The translations under genes and the position numbers were made by a program. A stretch of DNA of 10,058 bases from CAZKGE01 sp964541695 (GTDB lineage Bacteria; Bacillota; Clostridia; Christensenellales; CAG-138), in NCBI GenBank assembly GCA_964541695.1, contig CAZIRB010000082.1, positions 1-10,058 of the forward strand, written 5' to 3'. The number at the start of each line of letters is the position of its first letter. The stretch's first letter is position 1. The notes below the pieces were generated by a model. That model did no database searches. It saw only the letters and a program-made list of their open reading frames with translations, and was not told the origin of the DNA. Of this stretch, positions 1 to 5,732 are shown piece after piece.

Positions 1-52
1 TTTGGAAAGGGATTCTCAGGGGACGCGTCCCTTGAGCGGGTGCCCGAGGGGC

Positions 53-231
53 CGAGGCCGAGCGCCGCCTGTGGCGGATGAAGCGAGGCGCAGGCCCAGT
101 GAGCAAGGGCGCGTAAGCCGGCATGGCTTGCGCGCCCATTGCGAACTGTGGGCCGCGAGGGCGGAGCCCTCGACGTCTCCCTCGCGCACCGGGCGCCTTG
201 CTTGATTCGCCACCGGCGGCACTCGGCTTCG
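53..231. repeat. Imperfect inverted repeat (39-nt arms, extended to about 55 nt)
   Basis: Positions 53-91 match the reverse complement of 193-231 at 33 of 39 positions. The similarity continues with a 3-nt gap into 96-109 versus 179-192 (11 of 14). The arms enclose about 70-100 nt that include one copy of a direct repeat (105-173). Most mismatches are transitions, which would keep G-U pairing possible in an RNA. There is no transposase gene. The whole 1-340 stretch between the left edge and the liv terminator holds no credible coding sequence; the open frames there are by-products of high GC and the repeats. Whether it is a mobile non-coding repeat, a structured RNA or decayed sequence cannot be decided here. 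Confidence 0.7.
105..173. repeat. Direct repeat copy A
   Basis: First copy of a repeat of about 69 nt. Its core at 121-151 (31 nt) is identical to 290-320. The copies continue on both sides at lower identity, with single-base indels near 120/289 and 164/332. The copy holds two small inverted repeats, AAGCC..GGCTT at its start and GAGGGC..GCCCTC at its end, so a transcript would form two short hairpins. It lies between the arms of the 53-231 inverted repeat. Confidence 0.8.
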
Positions 232-272
232 GGCCTCCCTGCCAAAGGCGTTAAAGTTATATGCCTGGCGGA

Positions 273-341
273 AAGGGAGCGCAAGCCGAGCATGGCTTGC
301 GCGCCCATTGCGAACTGTGGTCCGCGAGGCAGAGCCCTCGA
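273..341. repeat. Direct repeat copy B
   Basis: Second copy, about 169 nt downstream of copy A, with the 31-nt identical core at 290-320. The leading inverted repeat here is a perfect 7-bp stem, GCAAGCC with GGCTTGC around a 6-nt loop (282-301), better than in copy A. The copy ends directly at the A-rich side of the liv operon terminator. It lacks a second flanking 39-nt arm, so it may be a truncated unit. Confidence 0.8.
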
Positions 342-381
342 AAAGCAAAACGTCCCCGCACGGGTTCCGTGCTGGGACGTT
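341..381 (-). terminator. Rho-independent terminator of the liv operon
   Basis: Read on the minus strand, 381-374 (AACGTCCC) pairs with 356-349. After a one-base mismatch (373/357) a further 6 bp form (372-367 with 363-358) around a 3-nt loop. The stem is followed by TTTTGCTTTT (350-341). It starts about 20 nt after the livF stop. The plus-strand side is also T-rich (381-392), so it might work in both directions. Confidence 0.85.
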
Positions 382-402
382 TATTTTACTTTCTGCGCCG
401 CC

Positions 403-1104
403 TCACCCGCCGAGGTACGCCTTCTTGACCGCCTCGTTCTGCATCAGCTCGTCGGTGCCCGCCGAGAGCACGATCTTGCCGGTCTCGAGCACATAGCCGC
501 GCGTGGCGATCGAGAGCGCCATCAGCGCGTTCTGCTCGACCAAGAGGATCGTCGAGCCGGTGTCGTTGAGCTCCTTGATGATCGCGAAGATCTGCTCGAC
601 CAGTATCGGCGCAAGGCCCATCGACGGTTCGTCCATCATGAGGAGTTTCGGCCGGCTCATCAGCGCGCGGCCCATGGCGAGCATCTGCTGCTCGCCGCCG
701 GAGAGCGTGCCCGCGATCTGCCGCCGGCGTTCCTTGAGCCGCGGGAAGCGGCTGTACACGTCCGCGAGCGAGTCCGGTATCGACGACGGCGGCTGCGTAA
801 ACGCGCCCATCTCGAGGTTCTCTTCGACGCTCATGCGCAGAAATACGCGCCGCCCCTCGGGCACCTGCGCCAGGCCGCTCTCGACGATCTTGTGCGGGGC
901 CATGGACTTTATCTCCGTGTCCTCGAACAGGATGCCGCCCGTGCGCGAGCGCAGAAGGCCCGAGAGCGTCTTTAATATCGTGCTCTTGCCCGCGCCGTTT
1001 GCGCCGATGAGCGACACGATCTCGCCTTTTTTGACGTCGAACGAGACGTTCTTGACGGCGTGGATGCTGCCGTAGTAGACGTTGAGGTTCTCGACTTTCA
1101 GCAT
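403..1104 (-). CDS. livF: Branched-chain amino acid ABC transporter, ATP-binding protein LivF
   Basis: A 233-residue ATPase subunit of the high-affinity branched-chain amino acid (HAAT) importer; it hydrolyses ATP on the cytoplasmic face with LivG. Visible motifs are Walker A GANGAGKST (34-42), Q-loop region VPEGRRVF (81-88), signature LSGGEQQ (134-140) and Walker B LLMMDEP (154-160). The switch region reads LLVEQN, with Gln in place of the usual His, which is normal for LivF and distinguishes it from LivG. Length is standard. ATG at 1104 is preceded by a G-rich ribosome site (AAGGGGGCG), and only four bases separate it from the livG stop. It is the last gene of the operon, followed by the terminator at 341-381. 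The substrate may be wider than Leu/Ile/Val, as for many HAAT systems. Confidence 0.95.
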   Translation of the reverse strand: MLKVENLNVYYGSIHAVKNVSFDVKKGEIVSLIGANGAGKSTILKTLSGLLRSRTGGILFEDTEIKSMAPHKIVESGLAQVPEGRRVFLRMSVEENLEMGAFTQPPSSIPDSLADVYSRFPRLKERRRQIAGTLSGGEQQMLAMGRALMSRPKLLMMDEPSMGLAPILVEQIFAIIKELNDTGSTILLVEQNALMALSIATRGYVLETGKIVLSAGTDELMQNEAVKKAYLGG

Positions 1105-1108
1105 GCTT

Positions 1109-1936
1109 TCACGCCCCCTTCTTGCCCAGATACGCCTCGATGACGACCGGGTTGCTCTTGATCTCGTCGGGCGAGCCCTTGGCGATGATCTTGCCGTAGT
1201 TGAGCACCGCGATGCCCTCGCAGATGCCCATCACGAGGTTCATGTCGTGCTCGATCAGTATGATCGCGATGCCAAACATGTCGCGGATCTTCTTGATGTT
1301 GTCCATCAGGTCGTGCGTCTCGGACGGGTTCATACCTGCGGCCGGCTCGTCGAGCAGCAGGAGCTTGGGGTTCGTGGCGAGCGCGCGCACGATCTCGAGC
1401 CGCCGCTGCGCGCCGTAGGGCAGGCCGCCGGCCTGGAGAGAGGCCATGTCCTGCATGTCGAATATCGAGAGCAGCTCGAGCGCGCGCTCGTGCGCGCGGC
1501 GCTCCGCCTTCCAGTAAGACGGCAGGCGCAGTATCGCGCTGCCGATCGAGTTCGGGAACTCGTTGTGCAGGCCGATCCTGACGTTGTCCTCGACCGAGAG
1601 CGCCGAAAAAAGCCGGATGTTCTGGAACGTCCTGGCCACGCCCATCTTGGTGAGCTGGTAGGTCTTGAGGTTTTTGATGTCGACGCCGTCGAGCAAAATC
1701 GAGCCGCGCGTGGGCTGGTAAACGTTCGTGAGCAGGTTGAACACCGTGGTCTTGCCCGCGCCGTTGGGGCCGATCAGCCCCGCGATCTCCGTGCGGCCGA
1801 TGATGAGCGTAAAGTCCTCGACCGCGTGCAGGCCGCCGAAGTCGATGCCCAGGTGGTGGATGTCCAGGATCGGGGGCTTGTCGATGTCGCGCTCCGGCAC
1901 CATGCCGAGCGAGGGGAGCGGAACGAGCCTATTCAT
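1109..1936 (-). CDS. livG: Branched-chain amino acid ABC transporter, ATP-binding protein LivG
   Basis: Second ATPase of the Liv importer, 275 residues from the ATG at 1936. Walker A GPNGAGKT is at 56-63, RTFQNIRLF at 102-110 (Q-loop region typical of LivG), signature LPYGAQRRLE at 172-181, Walker B LLLLDEP at 192-198 and the switch His in IEHDM at H230. The C-terminus GSPDEIKSNPVVIEAYLG is the usual LivG ending. An in-frame GTG at 1945 would add three residues. I prefer the ATG because AGGTGA sits five bases upstream of it. This start overlaps the livM stop by 8 nt (ATGAATAG), indicating translational coupling. About 20 residues precede the ABC fold, slightly longer than in most homologues. 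Confidence 0.95.
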   Translation of the reverse strand: MNRLVPLPSLGMVPERDIDKPPILDIHHLGIDFGGLHAVEDFTLIIGRTEIAGLIGPNGAGKTTVFNLLTNVYQPTRGSILLDGVDIKNLKTYQLTKMGVARTFQNIRLFSALSVEDNVRIGLHNEFPNSIGSAILRLPSYWKAERRAHERALELLSIFDMQDMASLQAGGLPYGAQRRLEIVRALATNPKLLLLDEPAAGMNPSETHDLMDNIKKIRDMFGIAIILIEHDMNLVMGICEGIAVLNYGKIIAKGSPDEIKSNPVVIEAYLGKKGA

Positions 1937-2978
1937 CGAGTTCACCTGCCTTTTTCCGGGTCTGCGCCGCCGCTTCGGAAGTCTTCGCGCGGCCGTTAAT
2001 CAGCTTTTCAAGCAGATTCCCGAGCGAGAAGTCGTACTGCCCCATGAGGCCCGAGGGCTTGAATATCATCACGAGAATCAGCAGCACGGAGTATACGATC
2101 ATACGGTAGTCGGCGAACGCGCGCAGCATCTCCGGCACGGCGGTCAGCACAATTGCGGAGAGTACGGAGCCGATCATCGAGCCCATGCCGCCGAGCACGA
2201 CCATGACGAGGATCTCGATCGACTTCATAAAGCCGAAGCTCGCGGGGTTTAAGATGCCGAGGTAGCCCGCGTACAGCGCGCCCGCCACGCCCGCAAAGAA
2301 CGCGGAGACGACGAAGCCGAGCGTTTTATAATAGGTAACGTTGACGCCGCACGAGTCCGCGGCGATCTCGTTCTCGCGGATGGCGAGGATCGCGCGGCCG
2401 TGCCGCGATTTCATGAGCGCGTGTATAATGAAGCACGTGATGCCCACGCACAAAAACGCGTTCAGAAACGTTGTGGTCTTGGGGATGTTCTTGAGGCTCG
2501 CCGCGCCGTAGGTGAACTTAAAGCCCAGGACGCTGTCGATATTGAGCAGCACGACGCGGATGATCTCGCCAAAGCCGAGCGTGATGATGGCCAGGTAATC
2601 GCCCTTTAGCCGCAGGGCCGGTATGCCGATGAGGATGCCGAACACGGCGGCGACGATCCCGCCGAACAGGATGCCGAACGGGAACACGGTCATGGGATCT
2701 GCGGCCTTGATGTGCGTCATCAGCAGCGCAGACGCGTACGCGCCGACCGCCATAAAGCCCGCGTGGCCGAGCGGGAGCTGGCCCAGGTAGCCCGTGGCGA
2801 CGTTGAGCGAGACGGCGAGTATGATGTTGATGCCGATGAGCATGATCACCTTGGAAAAATACTTGCTGATGGCGCCGGAGACGATCATGCCGTTTGCCGC
2901 GAGCAAAAACGCGGCGAACAGCGCGAGGTTGATCGCGTAGCGGAGCGGGACGGGGATGCTGAGATACGTTTTTCGCAC
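1929..2978 (-). CDS. livM: Branched-chain amino acid ABC transporter, permease LivM
   Basis: Integral membrane permease of 349 residues that pairs with LivH to form the translocation channel. The N-terminal third carries the LivM hallmark GYLGQLPLGHAGFMAVGAY (63-81). Several hydrophobic spans follow (about 100-120, 128-148, 171-189, 217-240, 255-283, 293-307). The cytoplasmic coupling loop that contacts the ATPases is around 199-215 (AIRENEIAADSCGV). The C-terminal tail after residue 320 is polar and rich in Lys, Ala and Glu. Translation starts at GTG (2978), chosen because AAGGAGGAGA lies eight to ten bases upstream; that ribosome site fills the short gap after the livH stop. The 3' end overlaps livG. 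Confidence 0.95.
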   Translation of the reverse strand: MRKTYLSIPVPLRYAINLALFAAFLLAANGMIVSGAISKYFSKVIMLIGINIILAVSLNVATGYLGQLPLGHAGFMAVGAYASALLMTHIKAADPMTVFPFGILFGGIVAAVFGILIGIPALRLKGDYLAIITLGFGEIIRVVLLNIDSVLGFKFTYGAASLKNIPKTTTFLNAFLCVGITCFIIHALMKSRHGRAILAIRENEIAADSCGVNVTYYKTLGFVVSAFFAGVAGALYAGYLGILNPASFGFMKSIEILVMVVLGGMGSMIGSVLSAIVLTAVPEMLRAFADYRMIVYSVLLILVMIFKPSGLMGQYDFSLGNLLEKLINGRAKTSEAAAQTRKKAGELDE

Positions 2979-2993
2979 GGCCCTCTCCTCCTT

Positions 2994-3881
2994 CTAAACT
3001 TTCTCGATCATCGGCCGGCCGAGTATGCCCGTGGGCTTGACCAGCAGCACGACGATCAGAATCGCGAACACGACGCCGTCCTTCCAGACGGACAGGCCGA
3101 CCGCGGAGACCAGCGCCTCGGCCAGGCCGATCGCAAACCCGCCGATCATCGCGCCCGGTATCGAGCCGATGCCGCCGAGCACGGCCGCGACGAACGCCTT
3201 AAGCCCCAGCATGGCGCCCATGGTGGGCGTGGCCTGCGGATAGGCCGCGCAGTAGAGCACGGACGCGATGCCGGCCAGCGCCGAGCCGATGGCGAACGTG
3301 AACGAGACGGTCCTGTTGATGTTGATGCCCATCAATTGCGCCGCGCCGGTGTCCTCGCTGACGGCGCGCATGGCCTTGCCCATCTTCGTGCTGCGCACAA
3401 GCATCGTCAGCAGCACCATCGAAACGGCCGTGACGACGAACGTCAGAATCGCGGACGAGGACAGATCGATGCCCGCGAACGTGACGGGATCGCCCGGAAA
3501 GAGCACCGGCATGGTCTTTGCGCCCGCGCCGAATATCATCTGCGACGCGTTCTCGAGCAGAAACGAGATGCCGATGGCCGTGATGAGCAGCGAAATGCGC
3601 GGCGACTTGCGCAGCGGCGTGTAGGCGACCTTCTCGATGGTCACGCCGAGCAGCACGCAGCCGAGCACGGCGGCGGCGACGGCGAGCACCGGATCGAGCG
3701 CGAAGCGCGCCATGGCCAGCCACGCGATGTACGCGCCGATCATGATGACGTCGCCGTGCGCGAAGTTGAGCAGCATGATGATGCCGTACACCATGCTGTA
3801 CCCGAGCGCGACGAGCGCGTAGATCGAGCCGGCCTGCAGGCCATTGATGATCTGCCGAAGGATGATGGATAGCAAGGACAT
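2994..3881 (-). CDS. livH: Branched-chain amino acid ABC transporter, permease LivH
   Basis: Second channel-forming permease, 295 residues, normal for LivH. The family motif LNFAHGDVIMIGAY is at 38-51. The cytoplasmic coupling loop, AMRAVSEDTGAAQLMGI, is at about 170-186, followed by the conserved span AVLGGIGSIPGAMIGG (233-248). About eight hydrophobic segments are visible. ATG at 3881 has a modest upstream site (AAAGGG, ten bases away), weaker than those of livK and livM. It is separated from livK by 125 nt containing a perfect hairpin, which probably lowers expression of the membrane and ATPase genes relative to the binding protein. Confidence 0.95.
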   Translation of the reverse strand: MSLLSIILRQIINGLQAGSIYALVALGYSMVYGIIMLLNFAHGDVIMIGAYIAWLAMARFALDPVLAVAAAVLGCVLLGVTIEKVAYTPLRKSPRISLLITAIGISFLLENASQMIFGAGAKTMPVLFPGDPVTFAGIDLSSSAILTFVVTAVSMVLLTMLVRSTKMGKAMRAVSEDTGAAQLMGININRTVSFTFAIGSALAGIASVLYCAAYPQATPTMGAMLGLKAFVAAVLGGIGSIPGAMIGGFAIGLAEALVSAVGLSVWKDGVVFAILIVVLLVKPTGILGRPMIEKV

Positions 3882-3921
3882 AACAGCGGTACCCTTTCTT
3901 GGCGATGGTCAAAGACAGCGG

Positions 3922-3955
3922 AAACTGTGCGGGGGGAAAATCCCCCGCACAGTTT
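3922..3955 (-). terminator. Perfect 14-bp intercistronic hairpin between livK and livH
   Basis: Positions 3922-3935 are the exact reverse complement of 3942-3955, around a 6-nt loop. On the transcribed minus strand the stem ends in only three U residues before C-rich sequence, so it is at best a weak terminator. It may instead protect the upstream livK message from 3' exonucleases. On the plus strand the stem is followed by GTTTGTTT, but no plus-strand gene lies nearby. Binding-protein genes are commonly expressed more than the permease genes downstream of them, and this position fits that. Confidence 0.75.
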
Positions 3956-4006
3956 GTTTGTTTCATCCGGCGAATGCCGTGTGCGGAACGCGTCCTCCCC
4001 TAAGGA

Positions 4007-5263
4007 TTAATACATCTCCTTGAAGACTTCCGCACCGCCGGTTACGGTCATGATGACGGCCGACTTGACGGGGTTGTTGTACTGGTCGAACGTGTAGCCG
4101 CTCTCGCTCGTGATGCCCTTAACGGCCGGGCCCTCGCTCTTGATGGCGTCGATGACGGCCTGCTTGTACTCGTCGGAGGCGGGCTCGAAGCCGGTCTCCT
4201 CGGCCTTTGTCAGCGCGGCGCAGAGCAGCATCGCTGCGTCATAGGCGGTCGCGGCGAACATGTTCAGCGTGTCGGCGCCGTAGGCGGCGGTGTACTCGGC
4301 CTCGAACTTCTTGACCGCGTCGGTGGAGCCGGGCGCGTAGGCGGAGCAGAAGAAGCTGCCCTCGAGGTCCTCGGCGGAGGCGTAGCCGGTGACGCCGGCA
4401 AAGCCGTCGGCGCTGAGGAACGTGGCGGTCAGGCCGATCGCGCGGGCCTGGGTGATGATCAGGCCGTCGTCCTGGTAGTAGTTCGGCGTGAACACGACGT
4501 CCGGGGTCTTGGCGGCGATGTTGGTGAGCTGGGACTTAAAGTCCACGTCGCCCTTGGCGTAGCCTTCCTGCTGCACGATCTCCATGCCGAGCGCCGCGGC
4601 CTTGGCGGCGAACGCTTCGGCCAGAGCCACCGCGTAGTCGTTGCCGGTCTCGCAGATGATCGCGGCGGTCTTGGCGCCGAGCTTGTTATAGGCGTAGTCG
4701 GCCATCTTCTCGCCCGCGAACGGATCGATGAAGCACGTGCGGAACACGTTCGTGTAGACGGTGTCGGTCTCGGCGTTGTAGGTGACGGCGGGGTTCGTGG
4801 CGGAGGCCGTGATCATCGGCATGTTGATCGGGTACGCTTCGCCGACGACCGCGATGGTGTTGCCGGTGAGCACGTCGCCGATGAGCGCCGTGATGCCCTC
4901 GTCGACCATGCGCGTAAACGCGGTGATCGCCTCGGTCGAGTCGCCCTTGTTGTCATAGGCGATGACCTGGATCTGCTTGCCGTTGATGCCGCCGGCCGCG
5001 TTGAGCTGGTCGATGTACAGCTGCGCGCCGTTCTTGACGGCGTTGCCGTACACGGCGTATTCGCCGGTGTGGCAGCCGACGATGCCGACGATGATCGGGC
5101 CGGTGGGTTCCGCGGCGGCTTCGGCCGGCGCTTCGGTGGCTTCCGCGGCCGGGGCTTCGGTCGCGGCGGCCGCGGGCGCTTCGGCGGCGGGCGCGGGTGT
5201 GCAGCCCGCGAAAGCCATCGCGGTCATCATGATTGCGATTACGAGACAGAACAGTTTCTTCAT
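4007..5263 (-). CDS. livK: Branched-chain amino acid ABC transporter, substrate-binding lipoprotein LivK/LivJ-like
   Basis: Extracellular receptor of the Liv importer, 418 residues. The N-terminus is a lipoprotein signal, MKKLFCLVIAIMMTAMAFAG followed by C21, with lipobox AFAGC. The mature protein would be lipid-anchored on the outer face of a Gram-positive membrane. Residues 22-55 are a low-complexity linker of Ala, Glu, Pro and Thr (repeated ATEAPA), then the periplasmic-binding-protein type I fold (Peripla_BP_6) runs to the end. It begins IIVGIVGCHTGEYAVYG and includes the family-typical NAAGGINGKQIQVIAYDNKGD region (88-108). ATG at 5263 has GGAGGAGA upstream. No convincing promoter lies between the terminator at 5320-5355 and this start, so transcription probably comes by read-through from the promoter at 5618-5646. 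The ligand cannot be read from sequence. Confidence 0.93.
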   Translation of the reverse strand: MKKLFCLVIAIMMTAMAFAGCTPAPAAEAPAAAATEAPAAEATEAPAEAAAEPTGPIIVGIVGCHTGEYAVYGNAVKNGAQLYIDQLNAAGGINGKQIQVIAYDNKGDSTEAITAFTRMVDEGITALIGDVLTGNTIAVVGEAYPINMPMITASATNPAVTYNAETDTVYTNVFRTCFIDPFAGEKMADYAYNKLGAKTAAIICETGNDYAVALAEAFAAKAAALGMEIVQQEGYAKGDVDFKSQLTNIAAKTPDVVFTPNYYQDDGLIITQARAIGLTATFLSADGFAGVTGYASAEDLEGSFFCSAYAPGSTDAVKKFEAEYTAAYGADTLNMFAATAYDAAMLLCAALTKAEETGFEPASDEYKQAVIDAIKSEGPAVKGITSESGYTFDQYNNPVKSAVIMTVTGGAEVFKEMY

Positions 5264-5319
5264 TTTTTGTATCTCCTCCTACTTTAGTCGCTGTTTTCTC
5301 GGGGAGATCCCCCGATATC

Positions 5320-5355
5320 AAAAACGGCGGTTCCGCTTTTTGAACGGAACCGCCG
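5320..5355 (-). terminator. Strong rho-independent terminator between the 66-codon gene and livK
   Basis: Minus-strand 5355-5345 (CGGCGGTTCCG) pairs perfectly with 5335-5325 (11 bp, 9-nt loop) and is followed by five U (5324-5320). It begins about 18 nt after the stop codon of the small gene and ends about 57 nt before livK. The 5' arm can alternatively pair with 5389-5381 in the end of the small gene, making this a candidate attenuator rather than a simple gene end. Confidence 0.88.
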
Positions 5356-5389
5356 CTATCTTCCGATTCGGCCTATGCTTGTTCCGTCC
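5342..5389 (-). promoter_or_regulatory. Candidate antiterminator pairing
   Basis: On the transcribed strand GGACGGAAC (5389-5381, in the Trp-Thr-Glu-Gln codons of the small gene) is complementary to GTTCCGTTC (5350-5342), giving 9 bp with one G-U. The second segment shares six bases with the terminator 5' arm plus part of its loop, so the two helices exclude each other. A ribosome at the stop codon would cover the first segment and allow termination. One stalled in the Leu/Val/Ile stretch would leave it free. The pairing is seen; the function is inference. Confidence 0.4.
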
Positions 5390-5573
5390 ATGCCCTTGTT
5401 CGTACCAGAATTCGAATGCCAATCAGGACCAGCGCCAATACGGCCAACAAAAGCAATACGCCCAACAGCAAGTTGGGCGTAAGGACGGCAAGAACGAGAG
5501 CGGAGGCGCCGTAGAAGCACGCGTACGCTGCGTTTTTATGAGTCGACGCGGTTTTGCAGGCGGCTTCTGTCAT
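5373..5573 (-). CDS. 66-residue Leu/Val/Ile-rich hydrophobic peptide upstream of livK; small membrane protein or regulatory leader peptide
   Basis: No family recognised. The start ATG at 5573 is chosen because AAAGGAG lies about ten bases upstream. A longer in-frame start at 5630 would lie inside the promoter spacer, so it cannot be on the transcript. Residues 1-18 are polar. Residues 19-57 are hydrophobic, enough for one long or two short membrane spans with a TPN break at 32-34. The tail RTRAWTEQA is polar. Residues 26-57 contain 14 Leu, 6 Val and 3 Ile. Codons there include six TTG, three CTT, three GTA and three ATT, whereas the neighbouring liv genes favour CTG/CTC, GTC/GTG and ATC. The stop is followed at once by the 5320-5355 terminator and then livK. 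It may be an ordinary small membrane protein, or an unusually long leader peptide sensing branched-chain aminoacyl-tRNA supply. Confidence 0.75.
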   Translation of the reverse strand: MTEAACKTASTHKNAAYACFYGASALVLAVLTPNLLLGVLLLLAVLALVLIGIRILVRTRAWTEQA

Positions 5574-5617
5574 GGTGTGGCGCTCCTTTCCGTCAAAGAA
5601 TATACGATGTTGGGGAT

Positions 5618-5646
5618 AATCTAGCATCAAATTTCGCGCTTGTCAA
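5618..5646 (-). promoter_or_regulatory. Near-consensus sigma-A-type promoter with AT-rich upstream tract
   Basis: On the minus strand the -35 is TTGACA (5646-5641, perfect), the spacer 17 nt, and the -10 TAGATT (5623-5618). Just upstream of the -35 (about 5647-5680) is a run of A/T tracts that stands out in this GC-rich DNA and resembles an UP element. Transcription should begin near 5611, giving a leader of about 38 nt before the ATG at 5573. It is the best promoter visible for the small gene and, by read-through, for the liv operon. Confidence 0.8.
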
Positions 5647-5732
5647 GCGAAAAGTATATATTTTTATGAATTTTTATTCGGATTCCGGGCAATTTACTTA
5701 TTTTCCGGTCCGCTCGCCGCGCCTTTCTATCG

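Noticed and set aside
105..341. Direct repeats as a CRISPR array
   Set aside because: Only two copies, about 169 nt apart and partly diverged, with no cas genes and no regular short spacers.
16..348. Minus-strand 110-codon frame in the repeat region
   Set aside because: It consists of the repeats themselves, has no ribosome site I trust, and its sequence looks like translated repeat DNA.
139..975. Plus-strand frame of 278 codons running from the repeats into livF
   Set aside because: It crosses repeat DNA and the liv terminator and is antisense to a certain livF gene.
2712..3872. Long plus-strand reading frame of 386 codons, rich in Arg, His and Asp
   Set aside because: It lies opposite livM and livH and has the Arg/His/Asp-rich composition typical of the antisense of GC-rich membrane genes. 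No ribosome site or family similarity.
5264..5319. Possible separate promoter for livK
   Set aside because: TTGATA near 5317-5322 has no acceptable -10 at 16-18 nt; only a short G/C hairpin without a U-tract is present.
5373..5630. 85-residue version of the small gene, starting at 5630
   Set aside because: That start lies within the -35/-10 spacer of the gene's own promoter and would not be transcribed; ATG 5573 has an AAAGGAG site.
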